A stretch of DNA of 64,000 nt from Lentinula raphanica. Taxonomy: Eukaryota; Basidiomycota; Agaricomycetes; Agaricales; Omphalotaceae. Below the pieces are notes generated by a model. That model saw only the letters and a list, made by a program, of their open reading frames with translations, was not told the DNA's origin and made no database searches. The DNA lies in the NCBI GenBank assembly GCA_027919835.1, contig JANVFP010000017.1, positions 496,001 to 560,000 of the forward strand. The letters run 5' to 3'. Shown here in pieces: positions 34,150-44,441 of this stretch (positions within the stretch are counted from its first letter, which is position 1; every line of letters begins with the position of its first letter). A program made the position numbers and the translations under genes.

Positions 34150-35854
34150 GGTCCAACAGGAGATCTACGACATACCTCCGATGCTGCCAGATTGGATTTG
34201 AGTTCTTTAACGAGGTCAGCGTTGAGTTGGTTTTCGGTCTGATCAGCCTAGAAAATGCAAAATTTGTTCAACATTGTGAGCTGGCGTTATAGTGCAGACG
34301 AACCTCTGTACCATCCTGGATAATAGATTTAGCCTTGTCCAGCTCATCGCTCAGTGATTGGATTCGGGCATGTAACTCAGAGTTGTTCGCCACAAGGGTG
34401 TCCTTCTGAGATTTCAGGATGCTCTTGGTGACGTCAAATGCACCCTTAGTTGCTTGCAAAACCTCTGCTTCAGCAACGAGGTGTGCCCTATCAGTCTCCA
34501 GAGTAGCCCTTGCAACTAGGATGGCGTTCTTCTTGACTTCGAGCATTTCTTTCTCAGAGACAAGGGCGGCTTGTTTGGTTTTAAGTTCATTCCAGTGGTT
34601 TTGGAGTGTCGTTTTTTCTGCAACGAGGGTCTTTTGTTCGGTTTCGTGCGCTTCCTTTTCAGCTTCAAGTGTTTGAGATTTGTTGGCGAGACCGTCTTTC
34701 TCTGCCTGCAATTGGGTGAGCTGTGCCCGTAGTAGTTTGTTATCATCCTGTTGAATTGTATCATGAACTCAGCCTCTCTCTCTCTCTAGATGACAACGGT
34801 AGAACAGACCGCATGTCTTTTGGCATCGACCCCGAGGTTCACGATTTCCTTATTCTTGTGTTGCACGGTCTTTCGCTCCTCCTGGATGAAAACACGACCA
34901 TTAGATCGTGTAGACGTTAGGTATGCAGTACGCAACACCGACCGCCAATTTTGCCTCGAGGTCTGACGGTTTGTTCTTCTGAATCTGCTTTTTCAAGCGA
35001 GCGAGTTCATCCTGAAGCAATGTCAGTCATCGAAGAAAACATGACAATACGAATCTCACCTGCGCCACTGTATGCCGACCTTCTAGGGAATCTTTGTCTT
35101 TGATGAGCAATGTGTTGCAATCCTATGCAAAAATTGAACCAAGTGTCACACAAAGCAGTCGTATGGCTTACCGCGAGTGACTGTTGTTCAGCTTCCAGAG
35201 TAGCAATTCGAAGTGAAGCAGCCTCATCCTTGATTGGAGTTGTTTGAGTCGACGTTTCCTTCAGAAAAGCGATTCGAAGTGAAGCAGCCTCATCCTCAAT
35301 GGGGGTTGTTTGAATCAATGTTTCCTTCAAAAACGTTAGAGGGACATTGGTAATTGACAAGGAATTTGAGAGTTCACCATTGTTGATTTTGCTTGCTCCG
35401 AGTCCTCTACAGTTTCCTATGAAACATTTGGTTTCATTGTTATTATCCAGTAAATTTGACAATAAATCAAAACCTACTGTTGTAGACCTCGTTTGTTGTT
35501 GCTCCAGGTCTTCGATTCTGCCCTGTAGGGGAGTGAGTTTGTTGTCAGGATCCCTATACACAAACTCACCATCAATTTGCGACGTTCCGTCTGCAACATC
35601 TCGTTTGCGAAAAGTATAGTATGCACCAAGAGTGAATAGGAAGAAGTGAGGTCACAAGCCTTGAGCTCGGCTTCGAAAGCGTCGGCATTATACAGGGTGA
35701 TGATGTGTTCAAAAATTTCGTTATGCCATGCGGGAGAATCAGGGAGTGGTGCCCGAACGTGGATAGCGTCAGAAAAGTCATGAAACTCTAAAACCGGGGG
35801 AATAGCCAGAGAACGAAATTTCTCAAAGATGTCTACATTGTCGTTGGAAGGCAT
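34150..35854 (-). CDS. 5' part of the second coiled-coil gene (interrupted)
   Basis: ATG at 35854-35852 opens an exon with MPSNDNVDIFEKFRSLAIPP and LLVHTILFANEMLQTERRKLM. A GTGAGT...CAG intron of about 47 bp follows, then many short coiled-coil exons: GRIEDLEQQQ; a tandem 22-residue repeat (FLKET..QTTPI.DEAASLRIA, twice, about 35205-35340); DELARLKKQIQKNK; and a long exon with LEAEKEAHETEQKTL and ARIQSLSDELDKAK. The last exon seen is NQLNADLVKELKSNLAASE, followed by a GTATGT donor and then the retroelement LTR. Together with 31393-31628 and 29536-30600 it reconstructs the architecture of the 8.4-14.6 kb gene. Function unknown; disrupted. Confidence 0.5.
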
Positions 35855-36599
35855 GGTGAGATGTGTCTCCACACCATGAGCAGATGTGGGCATCAAAACA
35901 TTTGTCGCCGAATTTACATCTCCCCGTGATATTCCAACGGTAACAGAGGCGCTTCTCTGGGCCTGTTTTGAGTCCAAGTACAAGTTCGCCGTTCTGGGTA
36001 AACCACCTGGCCCAGATGGGAGGACTGAACTTCGCGTCCATGTGTTCCCGGGCTGAGTGCCCTTTCTTCCCACAAGTGAGGCAACAAAGGTCGGAAGTTT
36101 TCCCTTTGTTGCCTTTCGGAAAGGGCTATTGAGATTGTTGGGGAGGAGGAAATTGGGAAGGATGAGATGCCTGAGCTGCATGCGAGGATGGGGAAGAAAC
36201 TGGGAAAAAAGGTTGGACAGGATTGCTGTGATAGGGAGGGTATGTGATAAACGCCTCCGTTCGCCTGGCCTCCTCTTCGACTAAAGCCCACTGCATCTCG
36301 TAAGAACTTATCTCAAAAGCCACCTCATAATCCTGCCTTTTCCTCCTCAACCTATACTCTCTAGGTTTCCAGAAACAATAGTTTGATTCAGCGTCGCGCT
36401 GATTGACAAAAAACATGAAGTGATCCGACGTCCACATAGCCCGACCGCCTGCGGCACCTTTGGTGTCGTGTTCCTTTTCGAAAGCGTAGTAATTCTTTGC
36501 CGCTTGCTGGAAAGAGGGATATGTTAAACCCTCCATAGGATCCGAGTCTGGGTCCGGCAGTCCCAATCTATCCAAGATATCCTTAAGGATTGGCACCAA
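35853..36599 (-). pseudogene. Gag-like zinc-finger protein, 5'-truncated with a nonsense codon
   Basis: The N-terminal part (36126-36599) contains TYPSFQQAAKNYYAFEKEHD and FMFFVNQRDAESNYCFWKP. After TAG (36128-36126), where CAG would fit, the same frame continues with CLTCGKKGHSAREH (zinc-knuckle-like), CYRWNITGRCKFGDKCFDAH (a C-x8-C-x5-C-x3-H finger) and CSWCGDTSHHAFQRQC. This finger/knuckle order resembles gag-like ORFs of Agaricomycete DIRS/tyrosine-recombinase elements (recollection, not a search). It is cut off upstream at about 36600, where the plus-strand transposase relic begins. Its last codons overlap, in another frame, the start of the coiled-coil gene. Confidence 0.5.
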
Positions 36600-36644
36600 C
36601 CACAGTAAATCTCAAGTTTATAATAATTGGTTCATTTACTGACA

Positions 36645-38582
36645 TGAGTGTTAGAATGCCTTCTTGGACCGACTTGGGCCGGACTTCAATCTCACGTGGA
36701 TGCTGGTCATTGATCTAATGCATGAATTTGAGCTTGGCATATGGCAGGCTTTGTTTAGCCATCTTATACGTGTTCTATATGTTGTTGGCCAACAATACGT
36801 CGAGTTATTGGACAACAGGCGAGTATCATCGTTTATGTGAGAATATAATTTGAATGTTGAAGGAAGTTTAGGTACCGTCAAATGCCTACATTTGGTTTAG
36901 ATACTATCCGCGCGCTTTTGCAAACAATGCTTCCGAAATGAAGAAATTAGCAGCGCGCGATTTTGAGGATCTTCTCCAGGTAAGAAAAACCCGTTTGGAC
37001 TATCTCATTCCATCAGCTGAACAGTTAAAGTGCTCAATCCCCGTGTTCAAGAATCTACTTCCAGATGATGCTCATAATGCGACGCTCATGACTTTGCTTT
37101 ATCGGATGGCAGAATGGCACGCACTGGCCAAGCTTAGGATGCACAGCGAAGATACCCTCGAATACCTCGAAACAGTGACTCGACAGCTTGGAAAACTGAT
37201 GCGTAAATTTCGAGACCTCTCTAACACCAACTTCGAAACGTACGAAACTGAACGCAAGGGAGACGCACGGCGCCGTCGTCAACAACAGCAAGCAACAGGT
37301 ACCTCTAAAAATCGCCAAACACAAGGCATCTATCGCAAACTCCTAAATCTGCTTACTTATAAGTGGCATGCATTACCGGATTATGTTCCCTCGATACGCT
37401 GGTTTGGACCCACAGATAGTACTTCTACCCAAGTTGTAAGAATCTCTGTGGCATCTTCTATTCTACTCTACTAAAGATGAAGCCTCAGGGTGAACTGGCA
37501 CACCGAGTTGTGAAAAGGTTGTATAGTCTTGGAAACAAGAAGAAAGACCCGCAGCAGATTGGTCGAAAGCTACGCAAGATCGAATGGGGCAGATGAGCCC
37601 TGGACCGCCGTGGCATCCATACCAAGCAGCGACGTCAACAATCCTTGCTTAACACCGAAAATGTCGCTGAACTTCTTGCCGCTCATCATCACATTGGCCG
37701 GTCATTGAAGCATAAGCATAATATAGGTGCCTTTGTTCAAGAACACCAAAATGATCCAGCAGCAAAGGTATGTGAGACCGCAACATCATTATGGCTTCAA
37801 CCTGATCTCTATGTAGAATTTCTGGCCCAAGCTTCAAGACCATCTCCTCGGAAGATTGATGAATTGCGAATTCGATGGTGACACACACGAATCATTCACC
37901 GATGCAGACAGGAACCACATCCGCTTGAAAGGAGGCCACTTTGTCTCTCTAAAAACCTGTCGCATCAATTACACGACGTACGATGTGAGGCGGGACCAAG
38001 ATACAATCAATCCAAGAAATCATGCAGACGTGATGATGCTTTCTGGTGAGAATGGGCCCGACGCTCATCCTTACTGGTATGCTCGTGTAATTGGTATCTA
38101 TCGTGCAACTGTAATCTCTACTCATCCACAAGCAAACACGGCTGAATCAGGACCACAAGATTTGGAGTTTCTGTGGGTCCGCTGGCTGGGCATCGACTCT
38201 GGACATCGCTCTGGGGCTCATTATGCACGTTTACCTAAAGTTGGCTTCATTGACGAGAGCGATCCGTTTGCTTTTGGTTTCCTCAATCCTGCTCGAGTTA
38301 TCCGGTCTTGCCACCTCATGCCTGCTTTTAGTGATGATCGGACTGGGGAGCTTCTCAAAACTAAACGGCCTACAGTGGCTCGAAAGCCGAGAGAGACGGA
38401 TGATTGGTCTTATTTTTATGTTGGGATGTAAGTTCTCTATCTTTTCAGTTATCATCTGATATGATAGTTGTCGCAGATTCGTTGACCGCGACATGTTCAT
38501 GAGATATTTCCCTGGTGGCGGAGTCGGACATACTGCCAATCGCAAGTTCTTCACAGATGCGGGCGGCGCTGATAGCGCAGCT
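36645..38582 (+). pseudogene. tnp2/Plavaka-type transposase, 5'-truncated and interrupted
   Basis: The first readable exon follows an AG acceptor near 36655: NAFLDRLGPDFNLTWMLVIDLMHEFELGIW, where DLMHEFELG is the conserved DxMH motif of this transposase class. Next come MKKLAARDFEDLLQ, WHALAKLRMHSEDTLEYLE, a GPTDSTSTQ block and GELAHRVVKRLYSLGN. There is then an in-frame TGA at 37594-37596 (AGA TGA, Arg expected). Further exons carry INYTTYDVRRDQDTINPR, DLEFLWVRWLGID, RLPKVGFIDESDPFAFGF and FVDRDMFMRYFPGGGVGH. All catalytic sequence upstream of 36645 is missing, and giant palindrome 2 cuts the gene at 38583. This is a dead copy of a family different from the one at 19.8-24 kb. Confidence 0.7.
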
Positions 38583-41500
38583 GATACTGTAAAACTTTTG
38601 TAAAAAGTACCGATAAGTTATCAGGTACCTATTGCAAATAGTTGTGATAACCCGGAGGGGGTCCCGGAAATGGCTCCGGGGGGTGGTCATGCCTGTCACC
38701 ACCTGTCACATATGGCTTATATTTACTGTTTTGGGTAATTAATAATCATCCAGATATTAAATAAGCAGTACATTTTCAAAAAAACCCAAAATTCATAAAA
38801 ATTCATAAAAAACCTAAAATGGCCTGATTAGGTCAGATCAGGATATGTAAGCAAATGACCTCATATGATAAAAAATGATGTAGGGTCAATCTAGGTACTA
38901 AAAATAGCCAAAAATCACTAAAAATGCAAAAAATATTTAGGGATGGTATAGAGCCTATTGCAGGCCCAGGCACATCAAAATTACCAAAAAAGGTAAAAAT
39001 TGATCATGATCTCATCTTGTAGCAAAAAATCTGAAAAAATCCTAAAAATAGTCAAAAAATTCAGGGGTGCCTTGTTGGCCCTGAAAATGCAAAATAAAAA
39101 AAAATACGCGACAAGTGTAAAAATTTTCATCACTCCAAATCATTCTAAATCTACTATACAGTCAGTATATATGATGTATATGCTATATTTAGCATCCTAG
39201 TACCTTTATTGGGCTAAAAATAGAACTTGATCTCATCTGATAGCAAAAAATCTGAAAAAATCATGAAAAATACTCAAAAAATTCAGGGGTGCCTTATTGG
39301 CCCTGAAAATGCAAAATTAAAAAATTTACACGACACAATTGAAAAACAACATCACTCCAAATCATACCAAATCCACTACACAGTCAGTATATATCATGTA
39401 TATACTATTTATAGCACCCCTAGTACCCTCAATCACTTATATCACTCAAGAATCATACCAAACTGAATAATTTGGGGAGTAAATATATTGTACATGATAT
39501 TTTTAGCACACCTAGTACCCTTGATAACTTAGAACAATTTATATTACTCAATATGTTCAGTACACTTAGCACTTATCACACCTAACACACTAAAACTCAT
39601 AACAGTACTTATATGTATTATACTTAACACAGTTGACAATGAAAATACTTAAAACAGTGTTGTCAGTCACTATACTTAACACACTTAACAATCAAAAAGT
39701 CGGAACAATGTTACTTTATATACATAATACACTTATAACAACGAGTTTTGGGCGCTTATGGGCGCTTATTTGGTGTTTTTGAGTCGAAAATCATTATAGC
39801 ACACTCAATAGTGTTTGTCTGGGCTCTATACTGTGTCAGGATGTTGTCTATATCATATTCTTCTAGATACAATTCAGAGAACTCGAAAATTCAACCTGTG
39901 GGGTTGGCTATATTGTGATCTTTTGAAATATAACAGTGTTTTATGTAAATGTCCATGCATATGTCCATGTAATGCAAGTATACTGATGGTGGTTCATGAG
40001 GGAATCACTCCTACAGTCTACTAGAAGTGTCTGGACATGGTTCAGATACTCACTATGACTATTGGACTCTGTGATATACATGTACATGTTTCATGTACAC
40101 TATAGATGTCTACACTTACATGTAACAATAGATGTCAAATTCAATGAACCCCCTTACAGATCTCTTTGCTGTATCACATAGGGTTAGCATAGAATAGGTT
40201 GTAGGATGACTCTTCTCATGACCCAGTAGCAGTTTGACTTCATGACATGGGTGTATACATTGACATTTACATAAAACACTGTTATATCACAAAAGATCAC
40301 AATATAGCCAGTCCCAAAAGCTGTAATTTTGAGTTCTCCGAATTGTATCAAGTGTAGTATGATATAAACAACATCCTTACACAATATAGAGCCCACACAA
40401 AAATTATTGAGTGTGCTATTAATGAATTTTGACTCAAGAACACCAAATAAGCGCCCATAAGCGCCCAAAACTCGTTGTTATAAGTGTGTTATAGTATAAC
40501 AATGAGTGTGTTATGTATATAAAGTAACATTGTTCCGACTTTTTGACTGTTAAGTGTGTTAAGTATAGTGACTGATAATACTGTTTTGAGTATTTTCATT
40601 GTCAACTGTGTTAAGTATAATACATATAAGTACTGTTATGAGTTTTCATGTGTGAGGTTTGATGAGTGTTAAGTGTACTGAACATATTGAGTAATATAAA
40701 TTGTTCTGAGTCATTAAGGGTACTAGGTGTGCTAAAAATATCATGTACATTATATTTACTGAATGTTGTCAGTCTGATATGATTCTCAAGTGATATAAGC
40801 TATACTGAGTGATTGAAGGTACTAGAGGTGCTAAAAATAGTATATACATGATATATACTGACTGTATAGTAGATTTGGTATGATTTGGAGTGATGTTGTT
40901 TTTCAATTGTGTCGTGTAAATTTTTTAATTTTGCATTTTCAGGGCCAATAAGGCACCCCTGAATTTTTTGAGTATGTTTCATGATTTTTTCAGATTTTTT
41001 GCTATCAGATGAGATCAAGTTCTATTTTTAGCCCAATAAAGGTACTAGGATGCTAAATATAGCATATACATCATATATACTGACTGTATAGTAGATTTAG
41101 AATGATTTGGAGTGATGAAAATTTTTACACTTGTCGCGTATTTTTTTTTATTTTGCATTTTCAGGGCCAACAAGGCACCCCTGAATTTTTTGACTATTTT
41201 TAGGATTTTTTTCAGATTTTTTGCTACAAGATGAGATCATGATCAATTTTTACCTTTTTTGGTAATTTTGATGTGCCTGGGCCTGCAATAGGCTCTATAC
41301 CATCCCTAAATATTTTTTGCATTTTGAGTGATTTTTTGGGCTATTTTTAGTACCTATATTGACCCTACATCATTTTTTATCATATGAGGTCAATTGCTTA
41401 CATATCCTGATCTGACCTAATCAGGCCATTTTAGGTTTTTTATGAATTTTTATGAATTTTTGGGTTTTTTTGAAAATGTACTGCTTATTTAATATCTGGA

Positions 41501-41666
41501 TGATTATTAATTACCCAAAACAGTAAATATAAGCCATATGTGACAGGTGGTGACAAGCATGACCACCCCCCGGAGCCATTTCCGGGACCCCCTCCGGGTT
41601 ATCACAACTATTTGCAATAGGTACCCGATAACTTATCAGTGTTTTTTACAAAAGCTTTACTGTATC
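38583..41666. mobile_element. Giant palindrome 2: foldback transposon
   Basis: Inverted arms (38583 to about 39980 and about 40236 to 41666) meet around a spacer of about 250 bp. The ends read GATACTGTAAAACTTTTGTA and its near complement. The arms hold a GC-rich CCGGAGGGGGTCCCGG segment near the tip, an AT-rich middle, many AGTGTGTTAAGTATA-type words, and a core with GGGCGCTTATGGGCGCTTAT shared with giant palindrome 1. No transposase. The target duplication is unclear (possibly 2 bp, CT). It interrupts the transposase relic on its left. Confidence 0.88.
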
Positions 41667-43785
41667 CTGTGATTCCGGCTTAAGTCCTCTTTCAACACAC
41701 TTCAAACTGTGACCGACAGCAGCACTCGTTGTACCCGTAATCATCCGATTCAAGTGATCGTGGCTGGGTAAAGCAAGGAATTGAGGATGCAGGGCGAAGA
41801 AAGGTTGAAGTTGCGAACCTGGACGCGTTTCGGAAGCGGGGAGAAGAGATGAGTGGGAAGCGGGAAACCAAGTGAGGAAGGATAGAGCATAGAGATGACA
41901 AATTTGCGAGTGTGATGAAGAAGGGCAAAGATAGAGATGGTGAACGGGAAGGTCTGTAGCCTTTCTTCGTGTTGTTGAGTGGATTGTAGTGGTTAAAAAC
42001 CTCCTTCTCTCAAATGATGAAGCTTGCTGTTGACGAGTGGATGAAATCTATAAATATGGAGTGGTAGATATCCTCCTTCTCTCAGGTAATGAAGCGATAT
42101 GATGATTCGAAAGATACTTCCGTTACTTCAGTAAGTTGCAACGAAAGAGTCGATGTTCTAAGAATTTCATTTCAGAAAGAGATTTCATAAGGTGGTAGAG
42201 GAACTTACGAAGATATATACACTAATCACGAACTTCAAAAACCGGCCCTCAATCAACTAATTCTTCCCCTGTACTCTTTCCAATCAGACAGATCGACGAA
42301 CGCACTCCATGTCCTCTACCCAGGCATTTGAGACTGAGCCATAAGCCGACCTGAGGAAGAGCAGGATGAGAGTATGCATTTGCATAGCTTGTTTGACAAA
42401 CGAAGACGGTTCTTCGCCGAGTCGATACGCTGCGGGCCCTGAGATCGAGAGCTCGATCGATGAATGGTAGAGAAAGCTGAGGCACTGAGGATAATACTGG
42501 CAGGTAAAGGTACTTCACATGTTCAAAGCTAACAGCTCAGACAAAGACATGTGAGGTAGATAGATAGATGTAGGTGAAGCGAACCGAGGGCAAAGTATGC
42601 AATGACCGGGTGACGAGGTGACCCCCTATGCCGTCTCTTCACGATGGGTGCACCAGTACATGTATATTAGCACATCGGGCGATGGAAGTTGCAGAAGATG
42701 ATCCATGATCCATGATGGGTTGAGGAGGTTGAGGTAAATGAGGGATACATTGAGATGACACCTGTGCTTGATGTTCATTCCGGACGTGCTGTCTGTGATA
42801 TGTCCTTTCCTCGTTCTTCCGCTATTTCGCCCCTCCCTCCCTCTATACCCCTCACATCCCACTACCACTAGAGCTTTACTCGACACAACCGCTTCCGATC
42901 GTCCCCACCAGAAGAACAATCAGTTCTTCAACGGTGGTAACGAGCACGTCCTCCAAATATCTCAATATGCATTTGGCATTTTGGTGGATGGAAGACTTTG
43001 CAGAGGGGGAAAACCAGGAATGAGGATAAGTAGAACATGGATGAGATTTGCGGGAGAAAGAGATGCGACGAAAACTTGAGGAAACCTCGATATATGATAA
43101 CGTGACAGAGAGTCCTTGAAGACTCTCGTCAACGGAGAGCGAAAGTTAACGATTGACATCACTCACCGTCATGACTCGACAAACGTCAACAACCGTCCTC
43201 TGCTCGTACTCACATGTAGGCGAATACGAGTACCTTCTCATGCTACCATGATATGAGGATATTGGGTGGGGCGAATGGGATCCATGTTCCTCGGCGTAAG
43301 CAATGGCGGCGGATGAGCAGGCTTGAGCAGGATGGTAGAAAGAAATTGACGACGGAGCTGTCTGATGGTATCAGATATCGGACGTTCAGCGTCACAGCCC
43401 GGGTGTGTCCAAAGTTTGGAATTGAGCCTTCTTTGATTCATTCCTTCTTCGCCTTGCCTCCCTTAACAGCCCTCACACCTCTCAGGACAAAAAAACCCTT
43501 CTCGACAATCCCAAACGCAGAAGAGACGATGATCCCACAAGGGTTGCTTGTATCCAGGCCAGGCGGAATAAGAGGGTGGAGATTGAGGGTGGCATTGGGA
43601 TTGTGAGTAAACGTTCCTAAGAGGGATATTGAAGGAATGAGAGGGAAGGATGTGAGGGAAAAGGTAGAGTTTGATAGAGATTAAGTGAAACGGTAGAAGA
43701 GAAAGGGGGGTTGGTGTAACCCTCACCGTTTCTTTGACAAAAGCCTCATCGTACTCAGGCAATAAACCCAGAGACGACGTTCTAT
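41667..43785. other. No confident gene
   Basis: Several open frames of 60-117 codons occur on both strands (for example 42249-42518 minus and 43253-43606 plus). None has a recognisable domain and none could be joined with confidence. Confidence 0.3.
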
Positions 43786-44076
43786 CTATTCTTGCTTCGC
43801 CGCTCCGAAAGCAACATACTCACGAGATCTAGGGGGCTTCAGTCGGGTTTCTAAAAACTTCGACAAGATAGAGAAGGTGAGACATACCCGACCATCAGTA
43901 ATCTCTCTACCTGGCCACGTCGGTTTCTCCCAATCTTGTTGATCATCGATATGAACGTTATAGCGCAACTCTTGCTATCCAAGAAGTTCTTGTCCTTCTC
44001 ACCAATGAGTTGGTCATGGAAAAGGGTGCCGTTTGAGCGATAACAGCTTAAGAGGTGTATGGCATCAAGTTGGAAA
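43786..44076 (-). CDS. Possible exon of an unrecognised gene split by the LTR element
   Basis: An open frame with FQLDAIHLLSCYRSNGTLFHD and FISMINKIGRNRRGQ ends at the LTR insertion site. On the far side (48497-48770, minus) another frame reads GPGLVISARDSR, MVYPHFQLGGPPWAA and VLPESARIREHNA up to the same site. They could be one exon, but after conceptual removal of the element the frames differ by one base. Not recognised. Confidence 0.3.
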
Positions 44077-44081
44077 AGCAT
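44077..44081. repeat. Target-site duplication, left copy (AGCAT)
   Basis: AGCAT directly precedes the 5' LTR; the identical 5 bp follow the 3' LTR at 48492-48496. Confidence 0.9.
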
Positions 44082-44441
44082 TGTCAGGAATCAGACAAAT
44101 TCACCTTAATTCCAGAACAAATCATACACTTTCCACTCGAAATTCCAACACTTTCTGGGGCTTCAAGATTATCTAATAATCATGGCTTACTTTCAACCAA
44201 ATTCCTTGATAACAATTACAAGAAAACATGAAAATATTGAAAATAACTCTCAAGCATATGCCTGCCTAAATTCCAGCTTAAAATGTGCTATTTCCGGCGT
44301 ATTTTCCCACGCTATAGGGGACTCTAGAATTTAATAATTAGTAGTGTCACTACTGTGAAATGGTATGATCATACTTAAATGATGATGGTCTGATCTTCTT
44401 TTATTATTTCATGACCTGATTCTTTAAATATAAAATACCCA

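Noticed and set aside
36000..36284. Plus-strand frame opposite the gag-like finger protein
   Set aside because: Shadow of the minus-strand coding sequence, which has the recognisable zinc-finger motifs.
39000..41200. Mirrored open frames in the arms of giant palindrome 2
   Set aside because: Each is the inverted copy of another, in AT-rich low-complexity sequence with stops in the conserved frame; not annotated as genes.
38581..41668. 2-bp CT target-site duplication for palindrome 2
   Set aside because: CT occurs on both sides but 2 bp is not significant, and palindrome 3 tips do not show it; left unassigned.
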